Source: Methanolinea sp.
Lineage (GTDB): Archaea; Halobacteriota; Methanomicrobia; Methanomicrobiales; Methanospirillaceae
DNA length: 6,496 nt
Direction of reading: 5' to 3'
NCBI GenBank assembly: GCA_013331225.1
Contig: DUGV01000159.1
Span: forward strand, 1-6,496
Part shown: piece by piece, positions 1 through 5,280 of the stretch
Layout: each line of letters begins with the position of its first letter
Numbering within the stretch: the stretch's first letter is position 1
Position numbers and translations under genes: made by a program
The notes under the pieces: generated by a model
Databases searched by the model: none
The model's input: the letters and a program-made list of their open reading frames with translations, nothing else
Told to the model about the DNA's origin: nothing

Positions 1-2
1 CG

Positions 3-434
3 ACCGGGCAGCGGTTCGCGGTCGCGGATCTCCTCAACAAGGAGTACCGAGGCGGTGCGATGAAGGTGATCAAGGGGGACCTCGAGAAAGCCCTGCCACG
101 TCTCGGTTCTACAAGGGACCTGCCCATATACTACACGAACGGGACCCACGTGGCCCCCGGTGCAAATGTCACCATGGCGGAGCGGATGTCCATCGAGCAT
201 GTCTTCTTCCCTATTGTGGACGGCGGCAACATCTTCCATATCTGGCTTGGCGAGTCGAGGCCGAATCCAAAGGGCCTGATGGAGATGGCGATGAACCTCT
301 GCAGGACCACACAGATCGGGTATTTTGCATTTACCCGCGACCTTACTGTCTCTCTTCACCAGTTCCACGAATACAGGAGCGACAGGAACCGGATATCAGA
401 GTGGGTGTCTGCCGGCGGACGCATCCAGGCCTGA
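3..434 (+). pseudogene. nrdD: Anaerobic ribonucleoside-triphosphate reductase (NrdD), C-terminal part, partial at the left edge and apparently degraded at its 3' end
   Basis: The frame is open from the window edge, so the gene begins upstream; 143 residues are visible. NrdD is the oxygen-independent class III enzyme that reduces ribonucleotides to deoxyribonucleotides using a glycyl radical. Family-like blocks are seen in order: YYTNGTHVAPG, the FFPIVDGGNIFHIWLGE block, and IGYFAFTRDLTV ending at position 350. In the family this last block runs straight into a zinc ribbon with four cysteines and then a glycyl-radical loop of the RVxGY type. Here the frame continues only about 28 residues (SLHQFHEYRSD onwards) with no cysteine and no such loop, and stops at TGA 432-434. 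Neither of the other forward frames to about position 640 restores these motifs. I infer a frameshifted or decayed gene; a sequencing error or a divergent paralogue is possible. The family assignment is fairly sure, the pseudogene status less so. Confidence 0.72.
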
Positions 435-637
435 ACCATTTTTCTCAATCGTCATTTCTTCTGTGGAAAGGAGCAACGGGGGACCATATCCGGTCCCTCA
501 CCTGTTTTCGCCGGGTGGAACCTGCGCGGCTGTACTCCGACGCTCCACACCATTCTCAACTGTCAAGTACCTTTTAGAGCGAGGATACCCGGGGTCAGGC
601 TCCTCATGCAATTGAGTAAAAAAGGGACGGAATAATA
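435..637. other. Intergenic stretch with no convincing gene
   Basis: About 200 bases between the nrdD remnant and the terminator of the minus-strand Hsp20 gene. It is lower in GC than the flanking genes. A plus-strand frame stays open from 325 to 615, but it begins inside nrdD and its translation is Ser/Thr/Pro-rich without a recognisable domain. A nine-codon frame starts at ATG 606 but has no other support. I see no tRNA-like fold and no repeat. It may include eroded nrdD sequence. Confidence 0.5.
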
Positions 638-654
638 GGGTAGCGGCACTACCC
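618..654 (-). terminator. Hairpin plus T-rich tail after the Hsp20 gene
   Basis: Positions 638-643 (gggtag) and 649-654 (ctaccc) form a perfect 6-bp stem with a 5-nt loop that overlaps the TAG stop codon of the Hsp20 gene. Read on the minus strand, the hairpin is followed by TATTATT and then, after CCGTCCC, by a run of six T (618-623). This fits transcription termination for the regulator/Hsp20 unit. Archaeal termination depends mainly on the T-rich tract, so the hairpin may help or may be incidental. Confidence 0.55.
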
Positions 655-1086
655 CTGCCCGATCCCCGCATTTGCGGGGGCGGCGGCTTTTTTCTTCAGG
701 ATAATGTCAATGACCCCGTGGCGGACATGGTAGTAACTGTGGATCACGTCAACCCTGCAGGGGAGTTCCACCTTCGTCCGCTTCTCGTTCACTACGATAT
801 GCAGGGATTCAGGCGTGATGTCTGCGTAGGGGGCCGAGTGCAGGAAGGCGGGCAGGTTAGCGGTGACAAAGATCCTGTCCGGCCCCTCGATCACTTCAAA
901 TGTGATCTCGTCGTCCTGCCGGTCGCCGTTGAAGATGACGTGGGGCTTGTTCGGACTGTTCCCGGTGATGATCGTGCAGCCGATGATGCGGGTGGTGTTC
1001 TCCTCCGGCATGTTCTTCAGGAGGTCTTCCACCATCCTCGCGATGTTCCTGATGAACTCGTCGTAGGGGTTCTCGTTACTGGGCAT
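649..1086 (-). CDS. Hsp20/alpha-crystallin family small heat-shock-like protein
   Basis: A 145-residue protein with a predicted helical N-terminal arm (about 1-30), a linker, and an alpha-crystallin-like beta-sandwich domain at about 60-131. The domain region ITFEVIEGPDRIFVTANLP is typical of archaeal Hsp20 proteins, and GVIDIILKKK near the end corresponds to the family's closing GVLxIxLPK block. Such proteins are cytoplasmic ATP-independent holdases that bind unfolding clients. It is odd in having KKK instead of the usual PK and a short Ala/Gly tail (AAAPANAGIGQG) without a clear I-x-I motif, which typically joins subunits into oligomers. I chose ATG 1086 because GTGAT lies four bases upstream (1091-1095) and can pair with the 16S rRNA tail; ATG 1092 (two residues longer) is equally possible. 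The frame also extends to ATG 1170, but that would be a long overlap with the regulator. Its start overlaps the end of the regulator gene by 11 bp, so the two are probably co-transcribed. The family is fairly sure; the exact client or role is unknown. Confidence 0.75.
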   Translation of the reverse strand: MPSNENPYDEFIRNIARMVEDLLKNMPEENTTRIIGCTIITGNSPNKPHVIFNGDRQDDEITFEVIEGPDRIFVTANLPAFLHSAPYADITPESLHIVVNEKRTKVELPCRVDVIHSYYHVRHGVIDIILKKKAAAPANAGIGQG

Positions 1087-1693
1087 GTGCATCACAGAGG
1101 CGGAAGGTCTCCCCTTCCCGCTCAATAATGTGTTTCTTCCGGAGCCTTTCAAGGCTATCGGATACGGCATCCCTCGGGGCCTCCACGAGTTCCGAGAGTT
1201 CCTGGATGGTGAGATTGCAGTGGGCCAGGCTGATGAGGAGGTCTATCTGGGTCTCGTTTTCCAGGACATCGTGTCCAAACGAGATGATCTCCTTGATCTG
1301 CTGATCGATGTCCCTCTCAAGGTTCTTCAGGCTCTCTGCCAGTTCCTCCCTGGTCTCCACCATCTTCTGGAGCCGGGCAAGCGCGGAGCGAAGGCGGTGG
1401 GAGTTGTCCTTCATGACGAGGTTGATCTGGTCCTGCCTGAGAAGCCTGACCATCACGTCGATATCGTTTGCGAGGAAGTAGTATTTCCTCCTGCGCTCAT
1501 CGAGGCGAAACGCGAGGATCTCCTCGCGCTCCATCAGCTGGAGGTGCTCTATCACGGCTTTCGGGGAGAGCATCAGGCGGTCGGAGATCTCGGTGACGAA
1601 ACAGGGCTTCTGTCTCAAAAGCTCGATGATACGGCGCCTGTTCCGGTTTCCAAGGATGTCAAGGAGTCGGGCAACCTCTACCTGGTCCAGCAT
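1076..1693 (-). CDS. ArsR-type winged helix-turn-helix transcriptional regulator with two predicted DNA-binding modules
   Basis: A 205-residue protein. Residues 7-78 form an ArsR-like winged helix: LLDILGNRNRRRIIELL, then a recognition-helix region VTEISDRLMLSPKAVIEHLQLM, then a basic wing DERRRKYYF. Residues about 98-136 are rich in heptad-like Leu/Glu/Arg and look like a coiled coil, probably for dimerisation. Residues about 147-199 look like a second helix-turn-helix (LTIQELSELVEAPRDAVSDSLERL followed by a wing-like FRLC). No metal-binding ArsR cysteine pair (CxC) is seen, so metal sensing is not supported. ATG 1693 lies about 27 bases from a TATA box with no Shine-Dalgarno, consistent with an almost leaderless mRNA. 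The 3' end overlaps the Hsp20 gene, so this regulator probably controls its own operon in response to stress; that is inference from position and from the dyad in front of it. Confidence 0.85.
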   Translation of the reverse strand: MLDQVEVARLLDILGNRNRRRIIELLRQKPCFVTEISDRLMLSPKAVIEHLQLMEREEILAFRLDERRRKYYFLANDIDVMVRLLRQDQINLVMKDNSHRLRSALARLQKMVETREELAESLKNLERDIDQQIKEIISFGHDVLENETQIDLLISLAHCNLTIQELSELVEAPRDAVSDSLERLRKKHIIEREGETFRLCDAHAQ

Positions 1694-1697
1694 TGAT

Positions 1698-1721
1698 TAC
1701 TTCATGTTAGTTATGGAAGTA
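1698..1721 (-). promoter_or_regulatory. Candidate operator dyad at the regulator promoter
   Basis: Perfect 6-bp inverted repeat TACTTC (1698-1703) and GAAGTA (1716-1721) separated by 12 bp. With one bulged base it extends inward through CAT/ATG. It lies between the TATA box and the ATG of the winged-helix gene and covers the predicted transcription start, where an archaeal repressor would block polymerase. The dimeric regulator encoded next to it is the natural candidate ligand. Binding is inferred. Confidence 0.4.
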
Positions 1722-1727
1722 TTTATA
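1720..1727 (-). promoter_or_regulatory. TATA box for the regulator/Hsp20 operon
   Basis: The minus strand reads TATAAATA, a good archaeal box A, centred about 30 bases before ATG 1693. With the usual spacing of about 25 bases, the transcript would start near 1699 and have only a few leader bases. This agrees with the absence of a Shine-Dalgarno sequence before that ATG. Confidence 0.6.
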
Positions 1728-1755
1728 CCTTGGGAAAAATTCACCAGGGAAGCCG

Positions 1756-1790
1756 ATATAAAAGAGAGATTTTTCCGATCGAAAAAGAAT
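1756..1790 (-). terminator. T-rich termination region after guaB
   Basis: Just beyond the guaB stop, the minus strand carries CTTTTTC and then TCTCTCTTTTATA, separated by a weak imperfect A/T stem around cgatcg (1776-1781). Successive oligo-T tracts shortly after a stop codon are the usual archaeal terminator signal. The region also separates guaB from the regulator promoter. Confidence 0.45.
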
Positions 1791-1797
1791 TGGGTCT

Positions 1798-3264
1798 TCA
1801 ATCCGAGATCCGGTAATTCGGAGCCTCGTCAGTGATCATGATGTTGTGGGGGTGGCTCTCGGTATGCCCGGCAGCGGTGATCCGCACGAACCTTGTCTTC
1901 TCGTGCATCTCCTGGATGGTCTTTGATCCCGTGTACCCCATCGCAGACTTGAGCCCGCCGACAAGCTGGTATACGACATCGGAGACAGTGCCAACGTAGG
2001 GGGTCACACCCTCCACTCCCTCAGGGACAAACTTTGTCTTCCCGATCTCCTTCTTCTGGAAATATCGGTCGCTTGAGACTCCGCCGCTCATCACGCCGAG
2101 AGACCCCATTCCCCTATACTGCTTGTAACGGCGTCCTTTCATCGTGATTACCCTTCCCGGAGACTCGTCGGTCCCTGCAAAGAGGCTTCCGATCATCACG
2201 CAGTCGGCTCCTGCCGCGATGGCCTTGGCCACGTCTCCGCTGAACCGTATCCCCCCATCGGCGATGACCGGGATTCCAGTGTCCCTTGTCACGTCTGCAA
2301 CGCTCGCGATGGCGGTGATCTGGGGGACGCCGACCCCGGCCACGATGCGGGTCGTGCAGATCGACCCCGGCCCGATACCGACTTTCAGCCCGTCGACGGT
2401 ATCGATCAGGTCTTCGGCCGCGGCGGCGGTGGCGATGTTGCCGGCAACGATATCCGCATTTGTGCTCCCCTTGATGTCCCTGATTGCCTTTACCACGTTG
2501 AGGTTATGGCCGTGGGCGCAGTCCACCACCAGTGCATCTACGCCGCATTCGTCGAGGCGGTGCGCCCGCTCGATGTCAAACGGTCCGACCGCAGCGGCAA
2601 CCCTGAGTTTCTTCCTTGCGTCGCGTGTGGCATTCGGGTACTGGCGTTTCTCGAGGATGTCCTGCATGGTGATGATCCCAATCAGGTGGCCCGCCTTGTC
2701 CACCACCGGGAGCCGTTCCACCTTGTTGGTATACATGGTCTCGAGCGCCTGCTCCATGGAGATGTCTTCACCGGCAGTGATCGGCTGCCTCGTCATGATT
2801 GCCTTCACGCTCTCGGAGCCGCGGCGTGAAGCGATTGCACGGACGTCTCTTCGGCTTACTATCCCCACGATCTTCTCGTGTTCGAGGACCGGAACTCCCC
2901 CGATCCCGTGCTCCACCATCAGGCGCTCGACGTCCGAGACGCTCGTTTCAGGGCTGACTGAGACGACGTTCCGCTCGATTAGCTCCTCAGCGCGCTTGAC
3001 CCGGCGTACCTCCTCGATCTCCTGCTCGGGTGACATGTTCCGGTGAATGACCCCGATGCCCCCCTCGCGGGCCAGCGCCATGGCCATTGCCGATTCCGTC
3101 ACGGTGTCCATTGCCGCTCCCACGAGCGGCATGTTCAGGGAGATGTTACGTGAGAAACGGGTATGAATGTCGGCTTCGTTTGGCTCGACGAGCGACGGTG
3201 CAGGGATAAGGAGGACGTCATCAAAGGTCAGGGCCAGCGGGACTTCGAGCTTATCCCTGAACAT
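1798..3264 (-). CDS. guaB: Inosine-5'-monophosphate dehydrogenase
   Basis: IMPDH oxidises IMP to XMP with NAD+, the first committed step toward GMP and GTP, in the cytoplasm. The 488-residue length is the usual full length. Visible parts are the N-terminal barrel start with [10 protein letters not shown] (11-21), two CBS domains at about 95-145 and 155-205 that normally bind adenine/guanine nucleotides for allosteric control, and the rest of the catalytic barrel. The catalytic loop GPGSICTTR places the nucleophile at Cys303. The phosphate-binding region IADGGIR is at 334-340, YRGMGSLG at 383-390, the mobile-flap Arg-Tyr in SSDRYFQ at 400-401, and EGVEG at 415-419. All key residues are present, so it should be active. 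ATG 3264 follows the mfnB stop by two bases and starts right at the conserved N-terminus. It is evidently co-transcribed with mfnB. Identity is essentially certain. Confidence 0.97.
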   Translation of the reverse strand: MFRDKLEVPLALTFDDVLLIPAPSLVEPNEADIHTRFSRNISLNMPLVGAAMDTVTESAMAMALAREGGIGVIHRNMSPEQEIEEVRRVKRAEELIERNVVSVSPETSVSDVERLMVEHGIGGVPVLEHEKIVGIVSRRDVRAIASRRGSESVKAIMTRQPITAGEDISMEQALETMYTNKVERLPVVDKAGHLIGIITMQDILEKRQYPNATRDARKKLRVAAAVGPFDIERAHRLDECGVDALVVDCAHGHNLNVVKAIRDIKGSTNADIVAGNIATAAAAEDLIDTVDGLKVGIGPGSICTTRIVAGVGVPQITAIASVADVTRDTGIPVIADGGIRFSGDVAKAIAAGADCVMIGSLFAGTDESPGRVITMKGRRYKQYRGMGSLGVMSGGVSSDRYFQKKEIGKTKFVPEGVEGVTPYVGTVSDVVYQLVGGLKSAMGYTGSKTIQEMHEKTRFVRITAAGHTESHPHNIMITDEAPNYRISD

Positions 3265-3266
3265 GG

Positions 3267-3953
3267 TCAGTGCACCATCCTGACCAGCTGGTCGACCAGT
3301 TCTTCGCGTATTCCGTCATTCCGGTCTCCACCGCACACCATTCCCCTGACCCCGATAATGTCGGGGCCGATCCGCTTCAGGGCGGGAATATCCTCGAAGC
3401 GGAGGGACCCTGCAAGTGCGGTTGCCATGCCGCTCTCCCGGTTGACGGAGCAGAACTCCACGAGAGCCTCCTCGCTCATGAATTCAAACGTGCTGCGTCC
3501 GTCCTTTATCCCGGTGTCGACCATTGCAACATCGGCCCCGGCCTCCGCAGCAAGGGGGGATATCACAAAGGGGGAGATGCTCCCCAGGCGCTGGTAATCC
3601 GAGTAGCCCGCGATCACCACCTTCTTCTCAGGGAACTCCTCCTTGACGGCCCGCACGACGGCCTGGATCAGCTCCCTCGCACGTTCGGCCCCGTCGAACA
3701 TCAGCCCTACCTTGATATAGTCAGCCCCTGCGCATGCAGCTCCGTATGCGGCCATGGAAGCGCCCCCTGGCCGGAAATCGAAATCACCGATTGCGGCGCT
3801 GACAGGCTTCGGGGAGAGGGCCTTGATGCTCCGTACCACCCATGGAAAGTTTGCACCCAGAGATCCCTCGGACGGCTTCTTCACGTCCACGATATCAGCA
3901 GCAAGAGAACGTCTGGCATCCTCAATGTCCCTCGGGCTGACAAGTAATTGCAT
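3267..3953 (-). CDS. mfnB: (5-formylfuran-3-yl)methyl phosphate synthase (4-HFC-P synthase)
   Basis: MfnB (formerly DUF556) condenses two glyceraldehyde-3-phosphate molecules into the furan precursor 4-(hydroxymethyl)-2-furancarboxaldehyde phosphate. This founds the furan ring of methanofuran, the C1 carrier that accepts CO2 in methanogenesis. The 228-residue length is close to that of the Methanocaldococcus jannaschii enzyme. The N-terminus MQLLVSPRDIEDA and DIVDVKKPSEGSLGANFPW are hallmark blocks. Lys25 of DVKK corresponds to the catalytic Schiff-base lysine described in that enzyme; Lys81 in ADYIKVGL and Asp146/Lys150 in DTGIKDG are the other conserved barrel residues. ATG 3951-3953 gives the family's normal start; no strong Shine-Dalgarno precedes it. 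It leads a two-gene operon with guaB and faces the HisA-like gene across 44 bp. No functional link between XMP and methanofuran synthesis is known to me, so the operon may simply join housekeeping genes. Confidence 0.95.
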   Translation of the reverse strand: MQLLVSPRDIEDARRSLAADIVDVKKPSEGSLGANFPWVVRSIKALSPKPVSAAIGDFDFRPGGASMAAYGAACAGADYIKVGLMFDGAERARELIQAVVRAVKEEFPEKKVVIAGYSDYQRLGSISPFVISPLAAEAGADVAMVDTGIKDGRSTFEFMSEEALVEFCSVNRESGMATALAGSLRFEDIPALKRIGPDIIGVRGMVCGGDRNDGIREELVDQLVRMVH

Positions 3954-3997
3954 AGGATTTAATGATCCTGCTGGCTAATAGTGATTGCGCTAATAGC
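3954..3997. promoter_or_regulatory. Short divergent promoter region between mfnB and the HisA-like gene
   Basis: Only 44 bp separate the two start codons, so both promoters must overlap here or enter the coding regions. An 8-bp direct repeat gctaatag occurs at 3974-3981 and 3989-3996, 15 bp apart; on the minus strand it reads CTATTAGC, a weak TATA-like element near the right distance for mfnB. ttaat at 3959-3963 could serve the plus-strand gene. AGGAT (3954-3958) and ATCCT (3965-3969) form a short inverted repeat touching the mfnB start. No consensus TATA box is obvious. Confidence 0.4.
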
Positions 3998-4669
3998 ATG
4001 GAATTGATTTTGGCCATGGATTTGAAGGCCGGCTTGGTAGTGCACGGGGCATCGGGGAACCGTGGTTCCTACCTCCCGCTCACCTGGGGGCTCTCATCAA
4101 CAGCAGATCCTGCGGGATACGTGCAGCAACTCGCCCCGAAACACCTGTACGTTGCCGACCTAGACCGGATCATGGGGGCCGGCGATCACACAGGCCACGT
4201 CAGGACCTGCAGTCGTTACGTAGAGACCTGCTACCTAGACCGCGGTTGCAGGGGACCGGAAGATTACCTGCATGATCCCGGGATCATCGACATTGCAGCG
4301 ACCGAGACCTCTCAGGCCGACCTTTCAACCTACGAGGGAGGCTATCTGAGCGTGGACGTGCGAAACGGGAGCGTCATGCCATCAGGCGAGGATCCCTGCT
4401 TACTTCTCGAAAGGGCGGAGGAATGGAGTTTCGAGGGTGCAATCATCCTGAACGTGGAAGCGGTGGGGACAGGGAAAGGAGTGCCCTGCCAATCGCTGGC
4501 CGCCTGCAGGAGTGCGTACGATTCTCCCCTCCTTTATGGCGGAGGCGTGGCGGCTCCCGATGACCTGGACAGGCTGGCGGCGCTTGGCTTCGACGGGGCA
4601 ATCGTCGCGACCGCGGTGCACCGCGGTTCGATCCCGGTCGAGGACCTGCGGAGGGGTACATGGTCCTGA
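3998..4669 (+). CDS. HisA/HisF-related TIM-barrel protein, function unsettled
   Basis: A 223-residue barrel protein resembling proFAR isomerase (HisA), probably the archaeal group often annotated as HisA-related (COG1411-like). Like HisA it starts with a short strand ending in an acidic residue (MELILAMD, Asp8) and has a second Asp in SVDVRNG (Asp120), matching the two catalytic aspartates of HisA. LYVADLDRIMG (50-60) resembles HisA's VDLDGA segment, and LYGGGVAAPDDL followed by FDGAIVATAVHRG resembles the C-terminal phosphate-binding half. The region at 71-84 has three cysteines. It is divergent enough from true HisA that histidine synthesis is doubtful. I chose ATG 3998 because it aligns with the family's start; an upstream in-frame ATG at 3962 would add twelve unrelated residues and reach almost to mfnB. 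The gene faces mfnB and overlaps tmk by 10 bp. A role in methanofuran or methanopterin metabolism is a guess from context. Confidence 0.8.
   Translation: MELILAMDLKAGLVVHGASGNRGSYLPLTWGLSSTADPAGYVQQLAPKHLYVADLDRIMGAGDHTGHVRTCSRYVETCYLDRGCRGPEDYLHDPGIIDIAATETSQADLSTYEGGYLSVDVRNGSVMPSGEDPCLLLERAEEWSFEGAIILNVEAVGTGKGVPCQSLAACRSAYDSPLLYGGGVAAPDDLDRLAALGFDGAIVATAVHRGSIPVEDLRRGTWS
4650..4656 (+). promoter_or_regulatory. Strong Shine-Dalgarno for tmk inside the HisA-like gene
   Basis: GGAGGGG ends three bases before ATG 4660 and lies in the last codons of the preceding gene. It fixes the tmk start and shows that tmk is translated from the same message as the HisA-like gene. The starts of the first genes of the units here lack such a motif. 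Confidence 0.65.
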
Positions 4670-5280
4670 TCACCCTGGAAGGAATAGACGGCAGTGGCAA
4701 GAGCACCCTCAATGCCTCGCTCCAGCATGCTCTCCTGGACCTTGCACCGGTATTCACGAGGGAGCCGGGCGCCACCTGGATCGGCGAGCAGGTCCGGAGG
4801 GCCATCGCAGATGAAGTGGACCCGGTGACCGAGGCACTCCTCTTTGCTGCTGATCACGCTGCTCACCTCGATTCTGTGATCAGGCCTGCACTTGCAGCCG
4901 GGAAGCATGTCATCTCCGACCGGTACGCCGACAGCAGGTATGCCTACCAGTGGGCTACTCTCGAAGGGGTGCTCCCCGACCCCCTCACCTGGCTCCGGCA
5001 GGTGCATGACGGGTGGACGGTCCCCCCTGACCATACGCTCCTCCTCGTCCTCCCGGTTGAGGTGGCGCTATCGCGGAAAAAACTGGCGGGAAAGAGGGAG
5101 CACTTTGAAGAAGCGTCCCTGCTCGCACGGGTACAGGAAAATTACCTCCGACTGGCAGGAGAAGAGCCTTCAAGGTTCGTGGTGGTGGACGCGGAGATGG
5201 AGGAGGGAGAACTCGCCTCTTTTTCTGAACGGTTGATCAGGGAGTGGTGTGGATCGTCACGATCACATCGCCGACGCTGA
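4660..5280 (+). CDS. tmk: Thymidylate kinase (dTMP kinase)
   Basis: A cytoplasmic P-loop kinase that phosphorylates dTMP to dTDP with ATP, needed for dTTP in both salvage and de novo routes. The 206-residue length is normal. Motifs in order: P-loop GIDGSGKST at 8-16, TREPG at 33-37 (normally TREPGGT; here GAT), ISDRY at 85-89 with the thymidylate-kinase DRY signature, YQW at 96-98, and a basic LID-like stretch RKKLAGKREHFE at 139-150. ATG 4660 has a strong Shine-Dalgarno and begins directly at the conserved first strand. It overlaps the HisA-like gene by 10 bp, implying translational coupling. The C-terminus ends in an Arg-rich tail (CGSSRSHRRR) encoded where the gene overlaps the oppositely oriented valS by 44 bp, so the tail is probably not functionally constrained. 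The assignment is firm. Confidence 0.94.
   Translation: MVLITLEGIDGSGKSTLNASLQHALLDLAPVFTREPGATWIGEQVRRAIADEVDPVTEALLFAADHAAHLDSVIRPALAAGKHVISDRYADSRYAYQWATLEGVLPDPLTWLRQVHDGWTVPPDHTLLLVLPVEVALSRKKLAGKREHFEEASLLARVQENYLRLAGEEPSRFVVVDAEMEEGELASFSERLIREWCGSSRSHRRR

Noticed and set aside
606..635. Nine-codon frame starting at ATG 606
   Set aside because: It is too short to support, with no clear ribosome site or conserved context.
664..679. GC-rich hairpin ccccgc-attt-gcgggg
   Set aside because: It lies within the last codons of the Hsp20 gene with no following T run of its own; it may assist the nearby terminator but is not called separately.
1087..1170. Longer start for the Hsp20 gene at ATG 1170
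   Set aside because: It would add 28 residues read from inside the regulator gene in another frame with no Hsp20 similarity; the starts at 1086/1092 give a normal length and a short operon overlap.
1085..1696. Plus-strand open frame of 203 codons opposite the winged-helix gene
   Set aside because: It is a mirror of a recognisable regulator and lacks its own start signals or domains.
1757..1763. Plus-strand TATAAAA
   Set aside because: It would drive transcription antisense into guaB with no gene behind it, and it is better read as part of the T-rich guaB terminator on the minus strand.
2144..3046. Long plus-strand open frame of 300 codons
   Set aside because: It lies wholly antisense to guaB. 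Its Ser/Thr/Arg-rich translation has no domain and is a product of the GC-rich codon pattern of guaB.
3270..3947. Plus-strand open frame covering almost all of mfnB
   Set aside because: It is the antisense shadow of a gene with clear catalytic motifs; its His/Cys-rich translation resembles no family.
3962..3997. Upstream ATG at 3962 for the HisA-like gene
   Set aside because: The added residues (MILLANSDCANS) precede the conserved first strand and would consume nearly the whole divergent promoter region.
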